A program made the translations under genes and the position numbers. A model generated the notes under the pieces. That model was not told the origin of the DNA and searched no databases. It saw nothing but the letters and a program-made list of their open reading frames with translations. Of a stretch of 10,282 nt of DNA, positions 1 through 7,711 are shown piece by piece. The stretch is from Bacillota bacterium (lineage in GTDB: Bacteria > Bacillota > Dethiobacteria > Dethiobacterales > Dethiobacteraceae). Within the stretch, counting starts at the first letter, position 1. The number at the start of each line of letters is the position of its first letter. Location of the stretch: contig JANKMV010000054.1 of assembly GCA_024650095.1 (NCBI GenBank), positions 1 through 10,282 on the forward strand, in the 5' to 3' direction.

Positions 1-3
1 GGA

Positions 4-2478
4 TTATTTACCTAGGTCAATTTGATATTGCTTGATTCTTTTGGCATATATATCTGTCAATTCTTCTGCCATTTCTGCGTTAAGCCCTTCACTGTAAATA
101 CGGTAGATTGGTTTTTCGGAATCAGGGAGGACGAGAGCCCAGCCCTGATCGTGTTGGACCTTTACGCCATCGAGTAGTTCCACTTCATCGTCACGAGTTT
201 CCTCTATGAGGCGCCGCATGACGGCACCCTTTGCGCCCCATGAACAGTCGACCTCTCGCTTATGCACATAAAACGAGGGGATGTCATTGACAAGCTCCGT
301 CAATTCCATCTCTTGACTCGCCAAAAACTCAAGAATTTTTGTTAAAGAAGCAATGGCATCAAATGACAGTATGAATGGGTCATATTGAACACTACTGGTA
401 TCTTCAACTGTGAGCGCTTCCATGATGGCACGGGGAGACGTTTTAGTCCGCAACACGTATCCTTGATACATGGAGGCTATCTGCTCGATGACGGCGGGTG
501 CTGTAACAGGTACCACCATGGTGCCACCAATACGACTACGAAAAACAATGGTTGAAATCAAAGCCATAAAAAGATCATCGGCAATAACTCGTCCTTGTTG
601 ATCAAACAACACTAAGTCTTCTGCATTGGCATCCATCACCACACCGATATCAGCGCCCAGTTTTCTAACCGCTTCTGAGACGCTATCAAACCGCTCCCGC
701 AGGGCAGATAACGTCAGAGGTTCGCCCTCAGGCGCAGATATCGTAATAACTTCACAATTTAATTGTTGCAGCAAAGGTAGCAAGAATGTGTAAAGCCATG
801 GGGTGGGATAGGCGAGGAGCACCTTGCGCCGTGTCGTTGCAAAAACAGATTGATCAATACTTTCTAAAACGCCTTGGCTATAAGAATCTGCATATTGAGT
901 GAGCCGAATGGTCTCTCCCACATCAAGTCCCTTAATACGCTTAAAATCTTCACGATAATATGTTTGTTCAATTTTACGCTCCCAGCCCTTGGTCAGATCA
1001 AGGCCGGTAGCATCAAAAAATTTAATGTGCGTGTTGGTGCTGTTTTCCCGTGAAAGCTGGAAATGGATACCACCCTTAACATCCAATTGTTTGACAGCTT
1101 GACGTGTCACAGGTGTCACAGTCACGCCGAGGTCATACACACGCACACCAGCAGAAAGAAGCCCCGCCATGGCAGCATCCTTTAGCATGCGGGACGCCTT
1201 CCAATCATCACTACTCACCGCAATCTGACAGCCTTCGCCCATCAAGGAGCCATAGGCCACGGAGAGCTTGGCCACCAGTTCTGGAGTAATTTCCAAATTA
1301 ACAATACCACTAATGCCATCGAAGCCAAAGAGGCTTTTAACTGGTTTTACACCCCAAATAATACTCTCGCTGACAATACTACCACTGGCCACGCGTTTAT
1401 GGGGCCATATCTTAACATTGGGTTTAATGGTGCAGTTTTCCTCTAGTACCGTATCATCGCCCACCACAACGCCTTCAAAAAGGGATGTGCCCTGTAACAC
1501 CTGCACACGATTGCAAAGAATGGCACCGCGAATTTGTGTACGCGGACCAAGATAAGCATTGCGCCAACAAAGACCCCGCTTTACTGAAGCATCAGTATCT
1601 ACCTGGGTTTGCGGACCAATCACAGAAAAGCTTTCCACCCGCGCTCCGCTCTTGATGCGAACTCCACTCCCAATAAGCACAGGACCTGTAATGATTGCAC
1701 CCTCTTCAATAATCACATCTTCTCCCACATAAACACCCGGAGAGATTTCATGCGCACGTAGGTCCACCTGTACATCTCCCCGCAAAATATCCAAATGTGC
1801 TTGGTGATACTGCTGTAAATTACCAATATCACACCAATACCCTTCAGCTATGTAGCCGTATAGGGGATACCCGTTTGCCATTAAAAGTGGAAAGAGATCT
1901 TGAGAAAAGTCAAACTTTGTTTTGTCTGGTATAAATGCAAGCACTTCGGGTTCTAAAATATAAATACCCGTATTAACAGTGTCACTAAAGACCTCCCCCC
2001 AGCTCGGCTTCTCCAAAAACTGCGTAATCTCTCCCTCGGCATCGGCAATGACCACCCCATAATCTAAGGGCTTTTCCACTGAGGTCAAAACAAGCGTAGC
2101 GACACCGCCTTTGTGCCGGTGAAATTCAATGGCCTTTTGTAAATCAAAATCCGTAAGCGCGTCACCGCTAATCACCATAAACGTCTCATCTAGAAAGGAG
2201 CCAGAATTCTTGACACTACCTGCCGTTCCCAGCGGTGAATCTTCAATAAAATAGCGCATGGTCACGCCAAATTCTTGTCCATCTCCGAAGTAATGTTCAA
2301 TTTGTTCGGGTAAATATTGAAGTGTTACACCGATCTCAGTCAAACCGTAACGCTTCAGCAATGTGACTATATGTTCCATCATCGGCCGGTTGATGAGCGG
2401 GACCATCGGTTTAGGACGGTCACAAGTGAGTGGGCGCAGGCGCGAACCTTCGCCGCCGGCCATGATGATTGCTTTCAT
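4..2478 (-). CDS. Mannose-1-phosphate guanylyltransferase-like nucleotidyltransferase fused to a phosphomannomutase-like domain
   Basis: This 824-residue protein has three parts. Residues 1-235 are an NTP_transferase domain with the signature [13 protein letters not shown] (6-18), KP at 23-24, the metal-site region SGDALTDFD (104-112) and FLEKP (154-158). It should join a sugar 1-phosphate to a nucleotide and release pyrophosphate in the cytoplasm. Residues about 245-375 are left-handed beta-helix hexapeptide repeats. Residues about 380-820 resemble phosphomannomutase/phosphoglucomutase. The length fits the long bacterial fusions of this family rather than the ~360-residue stand-alone enzymes. 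The mutase active-site loops are degraded: LSREN (475-479) replaces the phosphoserine loop TASHNP, DANAED (616-621) replaces the metal loop DGDADR, and PDSEKP (785-790) replaces PSGTEP. The third part is therefore probably regulatory or structural. The ATG at 2478 has a G-rich ribosome site 6 nt upstream. The gene lies 27 nt after a glycosyltransferase and is probably co-transcribed with it. GDP-mannose is the family guess; another NDP-sugar is possible. Confidence 0.88.
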   Translation of the reverse strand: MKAIIMAGGEGSRLRPLTCDRPKPMVPLINRPMMEHIVTLLKRYGLTEIGVTLQYLPEQIEHYFGDGQEFGVTMRYFIEDSPLGTAGSVKNSGSFLDETFMVISGDALTDFDLQKAIEFHRHKGGVATLVLTSVEKPLDYGVVIADAEGEITQFLEKPSWGEVFSDTVNTGIYILEPEVLAFIPDKTKFDFSQDLFPLLMANGYPLYGYIAEGYWCDIGNLQQYHQAHLDILRGDVQVDLRAHEISPGVYVGEDVIIEEGAIITGPVLIGSGVRIKSGARVESFSVIGPQTQVDTDASVKRGLCWRNAYLGPRTQIRGAILCNRVQVLQGTSLFEGVVVGDDTVLEENCTIKPNVKIWPHKRVASGSIVSESIIWGVKPVKSLFGFDGISGIVNLEITPELVAKLSVAYGSLMGEGCQIAVSSDDWKASRMLKDAAMAGLLSAGVRVYDLGVTVTPVTRQAVKQLDVKGGIHFQLSRENSTNTHIKFFDATGLDLTKGWERKIEQTYYREDFKRIKGLDVGETIRLTQYADSYSQGVLESIDQSVFATTRRKVLLAYPTPWLYTFLLPLLQQLNCEVITISAPEGEPLTLSALRERFDSVSEAVRKLGADIGVVMDANAEDLVLFDQQGRVIADDLFMALISTIVFRSRIGGTMVVPVTAPAVIEQIASMYQGYVLRTKTSPRAIMEALTVEDTSSVQYDPFILSFDAIASLTKILEFLASQEMELTELVNDIPSFYVHKREVDCSWGAKGAVMRRLIEETRDDEVELLDGVKVQHDQGWALVLPDSEKPIYRIYSEGLNAEMAEELTDIYAKRIKQYQIDLGK

Positions 2479-2484
2479 GTTTTT

Positions 2485-2491
2485 CCCCCCT
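2485..2491 (-). promoter_or_regulatory. Ribosome binding site AGGGGGG of the nucleotidyltransferase
   Basis: On the minus strand the sequence reads AGGGGGG, then AAAAAC, then ATG. The spacing of 6 nt is good. The run of G can pair with the CCUCC of 16S rRNA if one G-U wobble is allowed. This is the same unusual site type as in the glycosyltransferase just upstream. Confidence 0.6.
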
Positions 2492-2505
2492 GATCTGGAC
2501 TTTAA

Positions 2506-3765
2506 CTACTGTAGGCTAGCTACCGTGCTAGGCATGGACGCTGCAAATGTATGGGCAGGCTGCGGGTTCTGCACCGCCCAGTCACTATGATTACTTTCAG
2601 AAAGAACTTGCTGATAAATGTTCCGCGTTTGCTTCGCTATTTCCTGCCACGCATACTCTTTTTCCACCTTTTGCATCGCTCGGCGTGCCAATTTCTGGGC
2701 ATAAGAGGGATTCTGCAAAAGGGTAATAATTTGATCGGCTAAAGAAACCGCATTTGCTGGGTAACATTTTAAACCCGTAACACCATGCTCCACAATATCG
2801 GTTAAACCACCCGTATCCGAAACAACCACAGGAACATTGGCTGCCATCGCTTCCAAGGCCACGATACCAAAAGGTTCATATAGGCTGGGAAAGACGGCCA
2901 AGGCTGCCGACTGATAAAGTGCATTGCGTGTAAGATCGTCTATATACCCCGTAAAATATAGGTGGTGTTCAATTTTCATGTGCCGTGCCTGGCTACGCAG
3001 TGCATCCTGGACAGGCCCTTTGCCTGCAATCACAAACTTTGTTTTAGGCACCGTCGCTAAAATACGGGGAATCGCTTCTACTAATATATGTACACCTTTT
3101 TCTTGGACTAACCGTCCCACAAAAAACACTATTTTTTCATCACTGGCAGCGTAGCGTCCCCGCACAGAATGATCGTGTCGCCCAAGATGAAACTGCTGGG
3201 GGTCTACTCCGTTGGCAACCGTCTCTATTTTATCATCGGGTAGATGAAAAATCCGTTGCAATTCGTGATGCATGTAGCGACTACAACAAATGACCTTCCA
3301 TGCTTCATAGGTTAACCACCACTCCACATCACTGATATAACGTTGCTCTTCAGTATATAAACCACGATTACGTCCGTACTCAGTAGCGTGAATGGTAGCT
3401 ACCAGCGGCCGTTTAGCCGCATGTTTAACCGCGCGCGCAGCATACGCCACCAACCAATCGTGTGCATGAATCAAATCATAGTCTTCGCCCTGTAAAAAAA
3501 GAGCTAGTGTTTTTTCTAACATCGCCAAGTTATATTGTAGAATACTGGAGATAAAATCTCTCGGCACAAGATGATACGGCCTAACTCGCCAAACTCGTAC
3601 GCCAGCTATCACTTCTTCCTCTGGCGACGTTCCATCTTCATCAATGGTGATTACATCCACTTGAGTTCCATCTGCTTGTAGTGCCACACTAAGCTCATGC
3701 ACGTGTCGCGCTAAACCACCCACTATTCGTGGTGGATACTCCCAGGAAAACATCAAGATACGCAA
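2506..3765 (-). CDS. GT4-family glycosyltransferase (GT-B fold), TTG start
   Basis: From the TTG at 3765 the product is 419 residues and begins MRILMFSWEYPPRIVGGLAR, the usual N-terminus of GT4 retaining glycosyltransferases and glycogen-synthase-like enzymes. The GGL loop is at 16-18, HAHDW at 100-104 marks the end of the acceptor domain (Glyco_transf_4), and NGVD at 185-188 opens the C-terminal Glycos_transf_1 domain. GRLVQEKG (217-224) supplies the Arg and Lys that bind the donor phosphates. EPFGIVALE (297-305) is the EX7E motif of the nucleotide-sugar site. The final ~25 residues are a low-complexity tail. The frame stays open back to an ATG at 3897, but that version overlaps comEC by 52 nt and adds 44 residues unlike the family; the TTG has a GGGGGG site 8 nt upstream and a promoter behind it. 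No membrane segment is visible, so it should be a cytosolic or peripheral enzyme. Donor and acceptor are unknown; the neighbouring pyrophosphorylase suggests GDP-mannose or a similar NDP-sugar. Confidence 0.87.
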   Translation of the reverse strand: MRILMFSWEYPPRIVGGLARHVHELSVALQADGTQVDVITIDEDGTSPEEEVIAGVRVWRVRPYHLVPRDFISSILQYNLAMLEKTLALFLQGEDYDLIHAHDWLVAYAARAVKHAAKRPLVATIHATEYGRNRGLYTEEQRYISDVEWWLTYEAWKVICCSRYMHHELQRIFHLPDDKIETVANGVDPQQFHLGRHDHSVRGRYAASDEKIVFFVGRLVQEKGVHILVEAIPRILATVPKTKFVIAGKGPVQDALRSQARHMKIEHHLYFTGYIDDLTRNALYQSAALAVFPSLYEPFGIVALEAMAANVPVVVSDTGGLTDIVEHGVTGLKCYPANAVSLADQIITLLQNPSYAQKLARRAMQKVEKEYAWQEIAKQTRNIYQQVLSESNHSDWAVQNPQPAHTFAASMPSTVASLQ

Positions 3766-3773
3766 ATTTAGAT

Positions 3774-3779
3774 CCCCCC
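3774..3779 (-). promoter_or_regulatory. Ribosome binding site GGGGGG that decides the TTG start of the glycosyltransferase
   Basis: The minus strand reads TGGGGGGATCTAAAT followed by TTG, with 8 nt between the last G and the start codon. No other in-frame start in the extended frame has a site this good, and translation from here gives the family's normal N-terminus. Confidence 0.6.
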
Positions 3780-3804
3780 AAACTTTGGTTCGTTTCCTTT
3801 CGCT

Positions 3805-3833
3805 ATTATATCCAACGTAGGGCATAATATGAA
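3805..3833 (-). promoter_or_regulatory. Sigma-A (sigma-70) type promoter for the glycosyltransferase-nucleotidyltransferase pair
   Basis: The minus strand carries TTCATA (3828-3833; 4 of 6 matches to TTGACA), a 17-nt spacer, and a perfect TATAAT (3805-3810), all in the 80-nt gap between comEC and the glycosyltransferase. Transcription would begin near 3797-3799 and leave a leader of about 30 nt before the TTG at 3765. The ATG at 3897 lies upstream of the promoter and the ATG at 3825 lies inside its spacer, so neither could be translated from this transcript. Confidence 0.6.
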
Positions 3834-3845
3834 ACAAAATAAGAG

Positions 3846-6206
3846 CTAGGGAAGATGTTGTTGCGCAGGCAGGGTATAAGCTTGGCTTTGCCAGCATTCT
3901 CCGTCGGTCGTAATAGTGACCGCACCATGCAAATCGGTACGAAAAATTTCGATATCCTGATCACACAGGAGTGTTAGAGTTTCCACATGGGGATGACCAA
4001 ATACATTGTTACCCACGGAAATAACTGCCACCTGAGGAGAAACTTCTTCTAAAAAAGCAACGGAGAGGGCGTTACGACTACCATGATGGGGCACTTGTAG
4101 CACCGTGGCAGTAAGTTTGCCGCGTTTAGTCTGTAATAATTGTGTAACGGCAAACGTTTCTGCATCACCCATCAGTAATGCAGAAAAGTTACCGTAGGAT
4201 AATCGTAATACTAAGGAATTGTTATTCACATCATCCCCACTGTTTATAAAATGGCTAGCAGGCGGTGAAAGTATATTAATTTGGATACCGTCTAACGTGA
4301 GTTGATAATCTGCCGCAACCACAGTGTGGGGAATATTCTTTGCCGTCAATTGCATACGTAGCTCTGTAAATGAGGCTGACTGCTCTTGTTCACCATTATC
4401 GATAAAAGCATCAATGGGCATCTGCGACACTATGGTATTCATGCCGCCAAAATGATCCTCATGTGGATGAGTAAGTATCAACATATCTAGCTTGCGCACA
4501 TGATTCGCTCGCAAATACGGCAGAATCACATGCTCCCCTACATCAAAAGCTCCGCCACCCGCATCAACTAACAGATGACGTCCCGCAGGTGTCTGCACAT
4601 GAATTGCAAGTCCTTGTCCCACATCTAAAAATGTAATCATTAACTGCCTCTGGCTGTAAAGTGGCAAAGAAGATAAAAGGGCAAGATTGGCCACAACCAG
4701 GATAAGCAGAATTTTTTTTCCCGTTACTGGTATCAACTTACATCGCGCCAAAAAGAGCACCAACAGGCTCACGTAAAGCCACCACCAAATGGGCTGAAGG
4801 GCCCCAATGGTAAATACAGAGCCTGGCAGGGATACGACAAAACGTGGTAGCCGCTCTAACAAAGCTAACACGGGTAGCGCAGTTAGAAAAAATGGGGTCG
4901 CCAGTGGCAAACACAAAAAACCTGCTCCTATACCCACCAAACCAACCATCACAACTATACCAACTAAAGGAACGCAAAGCAAGTTAAGGGGTATTGTATA
5001 GATGGAGAAGTATCCAAAGTGCGCCACCTGCAGTGGCAGAACACCAACCATGGCAGACACTATGATCGCAAGTGGGCCCGCTATCCCCTTAGGAAAGCGA
5101 GTAAGAAGTGCTTGGATACGCGGTGCGATAAGCAAAATTCCCGTCGTCGCGGCAAAGGACATTTGAAAAGATAGGCTAAACAACCATAGCGGGCGCATCC
5201 ATAACATCAGTAAAGCAACGACAGCTAATGTTAGGATACCTTCGCTTTCTCTCCCGGCTTGCCTTGCAGCAAAAGCTATCGATAATGATAGAGCAGCTCG
5301 CCACACGGGTGCGTGTCCACCGGTTAAAAACACATACGCCAACACAAACAAAATACCCATTATATGGGGCAATAATGGCCAACGTGTGCCACATAGACGA
5401 GTAAAGATAAAAAGTGCAAAAGCCGCCACAAAACCCACATGTAAGCCGGAAACTGCTAATAAATGTGCAAGCCCCAATCGTTGATACGCAGCTAGTGTTT
5501 CCTCCTCAATTCCTTCTTTTTGCCCCAATACTAATCCTGAGGCCAGCCTCGCTTCCCTTTCTGGTAAATTGTTCCTGCATAAGGCCAGCGCTTTGCCGCG
5601 AATCGTATAGAAAAAAGCTAAGGCGGGGTGTCCTCCCGTTCCCTCCAATACGGTAAGATCTCTTGGTTTCACGGACATCATAGCTCCGATTCCTGCCGTT
5701 TCCAAATAGACAGCATAGTCAAAGCCGCCTGGATTACGCTTTGCTTGCGGTCGGGATAATGTGCCGCGTAGCTTTACTAACTGACCGTACGTAGGCTCAA
5801 ATTCCATGGGTGGATGATACACACTTACACGCACGGCGGTGTTAACGGAGATCGTCTGCTGTGGCTCCAGCACCGCTTCCTCTACATAAAAGATAAATTG
5901 TATTTTATCCTCATCCACATTTTCGATTTCTTGAATATAGCCGCGAAACTCACCCTCCACACCGAACAGCGGTCTTAGGGGTCGAAAAATAGCGAGCATA
6001 GCCACTTGATAAGAAAACATACCTAAGCAAAGAAAAAGAAAAAGAAGCGCCGCGGTAGCGGGCTTCTTTTTGCTATACATTACCATCGTAGTGAAAGATG
6101 CTACCAAGCCCAGTATGAGCAAGGATAAAAGAGGGAGATTAACACGCGCAGCCGCGGCAATGCCTGCAGCAAATGCAACGACGACAAATGGCAATATAGC
6201 CACCAC
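3846..6206 (-). CDS. comEC: ComEC/Rec2 family DNA-import channel protein
   Basis: The 786-residue product matches full-length ComEC, the membrane channel that carries single-stranded DNA into the cell during natural transformation. N-terminal membrane segments (about 4-72) flank the DUF4131 region, whose soluble part runs to about 180. The Competence domain (about 215-490) carries the signature HLLAVSGLH (248-256) and many hydrophobic helices. A metallo-beta-lactamase domain follows from about 522, with LVDAGGG (547-553), the metal motif THPHEDH (579-585), MGDAE (679-683), VPHHGS (705-710) and GHPH (737-740). All expected metal-binding His and Asp residues are present, which fits the proposed nuclease role of this domain. 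Two GTG codons stand in tandem at 6206 and 6203 behind AAAGGAGG. The outer one is given, but the inner one has the better 7-nt spacing. The gene follows the DUF4349 lipoprotein by 23 nt. No comEA or other competence gene is in the window. Confidence 0.93.
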   Translation of the reverse strand: MVAILPFVVVAFAAGIAAAARVNLPLLSLLILGLVASFTTMVMYSKKKPATAALLFLFLCLGMFSYQVAMLAIFRPLRPLFGVEGEFRGYIQEIENVDEDKIQFIFYVEEAVLEPQQTISVNTAVRVSVYHPPMEFEPTYGQLVKLRGTLSRPQAKRNPGGFDYAVYLETAGIGAMMSVKPRDLTVLEGTGGHPALAFFYTIRGKALALCRNNLPEREARLASGLVLGQKEGIEEETLAAYQRLGLAHLLAVSGLHVGFVAAFALFIFTRLCGTRWPLLPHIMGILFVLAYVFLTGGHAPVWRAALSLSIAFAARQAGRESEGILTLAVVALLMLWMRPLWLFSLSFQMSFAATTGILLIAPRIQALLTRFPKGIAGPLAIIVSAMVGVLPLQVAHFGYFSIYTIPLNLLCVPLVGIVVMVGLVGIGAGFLCLPLATPFFLTALPVLALLERLPRFVVSLPGSVFTIGALQPIWWWLYVSLLVLFLARCKLIPVTGKKILLILVVANLALLSSLPLYSQRQLMITFLDVGQGLAIHVQTPAGRHLLVDAGGGAFDVGEHVILPYLRANHVRKLDMLILTHPHEDHFGGMNTIVSQMPIDAFIDNGEQEQSASFTELRMQLTAKNIPHTVVAADYQLTLDGIQINILSPPASHFINSGDDVNNNSLVLRLSYGNFSALLMGDAETFAVTQLLQTKRGKLTATVLQVPHHGSRNALSVAFLEEVSPQVAVISVGNNVFGHPHVETLTLLCDQDIEIFRTDLHGAVTITTDGECWQSQAYTLPAQQHLP

Positions 6207-6210
6207 AGTG

Positions 6211-6218
6211 CCTCCTTT
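6211..6218 (-). promoter_or_regulatory. Ribosome binding site AAAGGAGG of comEC
   Basis: The minus strand reads AAAGGAGG-CACT-GTG-GTG. The spacing is 4 nt to the first GTG (6206) and 7 nt to the second (6203), so the second GTG is the more likely start. The two choices differ by one residue. Confidence 0.7.
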
Positions 6219-6229
6219 TAATCAACGAT

Positions 6230-7105
6230 TTAGGGACGTGCACGGTTCTTCATAACCTTACGAATCGTAATATATAACGGCATACCAACAAGACTAATAA
6301 CGAACAAATAGGGTAGTATGCTAAACAACAGAACAACCAAACTCCCCAGACCTGTTAACATGGCATTAATAGAGTTAACTAAGCCAGCAATGCCGCGTTG
6401 CCAGACACCTTTAAGACCAGAGCTGGTGATGGTACTACTAGCAGTGGATGTCTCCTGCAGAGAAACTTGAATGGTGGCATAATCAACTCGATCATTTAAA
6501 TAACGAAATTCCGCTGTGCGAGCTTCTAACTCGCCCCTAATACGAGCGAGTTCTTGTTCCACACGTAAGATATCGTCCACAGTATCTGCTTGCTCTAAAA
6601 TATCTAACAAGCGCTCCTCTTGTCGCTCTAAGTTCCGTATTCTTGCTTCTAAATCTACATACTGCCTAGTTACATCATCGCTGCCAGTACTGCTTTGCTG
6701 CAACTTGCCTGTCGCCTCGATAGCGGCGATGATGGCATCTAATGTAGCTACGGGTACGCGTAGGGTGAGGCGGGCCATACGATTATCGATGGGTCCATAC
6801 AGGTTCGATTCTGCCACAAAGCCTTCCGCCCTTTTCGCCGCATCGACGATCGCCTCGATGGCGTCTTCTACGTTCTCCACAGCCATTGACAAAGTAGCCG
6901 TACGGATCAGCTTTTGCTCGGAGTTACCTAAACTACCATCGTCATTCCCTTTTTCCTCTCCATATCCGGGTGGTGCTGCCGGGTCGGCCACATTCCCCAT
7001 TTCCCCGTCACTACTGTCAGATGAACGGTTACCTGAACCACAGCCGGTTACGATTAATAGGAGAACTAACAATAGCCCCAATAATTGTTTTCTTGACATG
7101 TTCAT
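6230..7105 (-). CDS. DUF4349 domain-containing lipoprotein with C-terminal membrane segment
   Basis: The 291-residue product begins with a lipoprotein signal: basic SRK, a leucine-rich core, and the lipobox VTGC with Cys22 as the expected lipidated residue. A Gly/Ser/Asp/Glu-rich linker (about 23-63) follows. The DUF4349 region (about 64-218) starts near KLIRTATLSMAVENVEDA and contains a charged, probably coiled-coil stretch at about 143-203 with repeated Leu/Ile and Glu/Arg. A hydrophobic segment (about 250-281) and a basic tail KVMKNRARP close the protein. It should therefore sit on the outer face of the cytoplasmic membrane, anchored at both ends. The family has no established biochemical role that I can name. 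ATG codons occur at 7105 and 7099; the AAGGAGG site is 3 nt from the first and 9 nt from the second, so the second (289 residues) may be the true start. It lies 23 nt upstream of comEC and is probably co-transcribed with it. Confidence 0.85.
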   Translation of the reverse strand: MNMSRKQLLGLLLVLLLIVTGCGSGNRSSDSSDGEMGNVADPAAPPGYGEEKGNDDGSLGNSEQKLIRTATLSMAVENVEDAIEAIVDAAKRAEGFVAESNLYGPIDNRMARLTLRVPVATLDAIIAAIEATGKLQQSSTGSDDVTRQYVDLEARIRNLERQEERLLDILEQADTVDDILRVEQELARIRGELEARTAEFRYLNDRVDYATIQVSLQETSTASSTITSSGLKGVWQRGIAGLVNSINAMLTGLGSLVVLLFSILPYLFVISLVGMPLYITIRKVMKNRARP

Positions 7106-7108
7106 GAC

Positions 7109-7115
7109 CCTCCTT
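7109..7115 (-). promoter_or_regulatory. Ribosome binding site AAGGAGG of the DUF4349 gene
   Basis: The minus strand reads AAGGAGG-GTC-ATG-AAC-ATG. The 3-nt distance to the first ATG (7105) is short and the 9-nt distance to the second ATG (7099) is acceptable, which favours the second as the start. Confidence 0.65.
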
Positions 7116-7240
7116 CTTTACTACATAGACGGGTGCAGTCCAATAAAGTTCCACAACAGTGATACCTGCAAGTAATAGTTTTCTTCGCATGGAAAATCAC
7201 AGCTGGCATAGCTAATAACATAGCACGTCTTGATACGTAG

Positions 7241-7675
7241 TTATGAACGAGGTACGGCTTCACGGGCCAATTGGTCACAACGATTATTACGTTCGTCGTC
7301 AGCATGACCTTTCACTTTAACCCACTCAATGGTATGTTTCTGCGACAAATCCAATAGTTGTTCCCATTGATCACGATTTACCACAGGTTCTTTCTTACTA
7401 TTGCGCCAACCATTAAGCCGCCACTTATCAAACCAGCGTTGCGTAAATGCATTGATTAGATAGGCGCTATCACTATGCAATTTGACTTGGCAGGGCTCCT
7501 TGAGTTGCTCAAGTGCCGCGATGGCTGCCTGCAACTCCATGCGTTGATTCGTTGTCATTTTTTCCCCGCCCGATATTTCCCTTTGCTTATCACCATAAAG
7601 GAGTACAGCTCCAAAGCCACCGGGGCCAGGATTACCAGAGCAAGCTCCATCGGTATAAATCTCCACTTGTTTCAT
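7241..7675 (-). CDS. rnhA: Ribonuclease HI
   Basis: The 144-residue product has the normal length of bacterial RNase HI, which cuts the RNA strand of RNA-DNA hybrids in the cytoplasm (Okazaki primers, R-loops). All catalytic residues can be seen: Asp9 in YTDG, Glu47 in RMELQA, Asp69 in HSDSAY, His124 in VKGHADD and Asp134 in RCDQLA. These match the E. coli set D10/E48/D70/H124/D134 almost position for position. The basic segment around RWFDKWRLNGWRNSKK (80-95) corresponds to the handle/basic-protrusion region, so this is the E. coli-like type that grips the hybrid through that loop. There is no extra N-terminal hybrid-binding domain. The ATG at 7675 has GGAGG 4 nt upstream. The gene lies 51 nt after UPF0182 and 135 nt before the DUF4349 gene. 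It probably belongs to the run by position only, with no functional link to its neighbours. Confidence 0.97.
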   Translation of the reverse strand: MKQVEIYTDGACSGNPGPGGFGAVLLYGDKQREISGGEKMTTNQRMELQAAIAALEQLKEPCQVKLHSDSAYLINAFTQRWFDKWRLNGWRNSKKEPVVNRDQWEQLLDLSQKHTIEWVKVKGHADDERNNRCDQLAREAVPRS

Positions 7676-7679
7676 AGAT

Positions 7680-7684
7680 CCTCC
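7680..7684 (-). promoter_or_regulatory. Ribosome binding site GGAGG of rnhA
   Basis: The minus strand reads CTGGAGGATCT followed by ATG, with 4 nt between GGAGG and the start. I see no convincing promoter in the 51-nt gap, so rnhA is probably read through from the UPF0182 gene. Confidence 0.6.
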
Positions 7685-7711
7685 AGATTTATCTTTTTTT
7701 CAGGACAGTAA

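Noticed and set aside
3766..3897. An N-terminal extension of the glycosyltransferase from ATG 3897 or ATG 3825
   Set aside because: It overlaps the end of comEC or lies on or upstream of the predicted promoter, lacks a ribosome site, and adds residues before the conserved MRILMFSWEYPP start.
6516..7175. A 219-codon open frame on the plus strand opposite the DUF4349 gene
   Set aside because: It is Ser-rich and low in complexity, has no recognisable domain, and mirrors the codons of a well-supported gene on the other strand. It is the expected antisense shadow.
7106..7240. A promoter or terminator between rnhA and the DUF4349 gene
   Set aside because: The best -35-like hexamer (TTGCAG) followed by CTTTAT or TTTATT matches poorly, and the only inverted repeats (such as GCTA...TAGC) are too short and lack a T tract. 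A weak promoter cannot be excluded.
7102..7305. A 67-codon minus-strand frame overlapping the 3' end of rnhA
   Set aside because: About a third of it is the out-of-frame shadow of rnhA, it has no ribosome site or recognisable domain, and it ends at the start of the DUF4349 gene.
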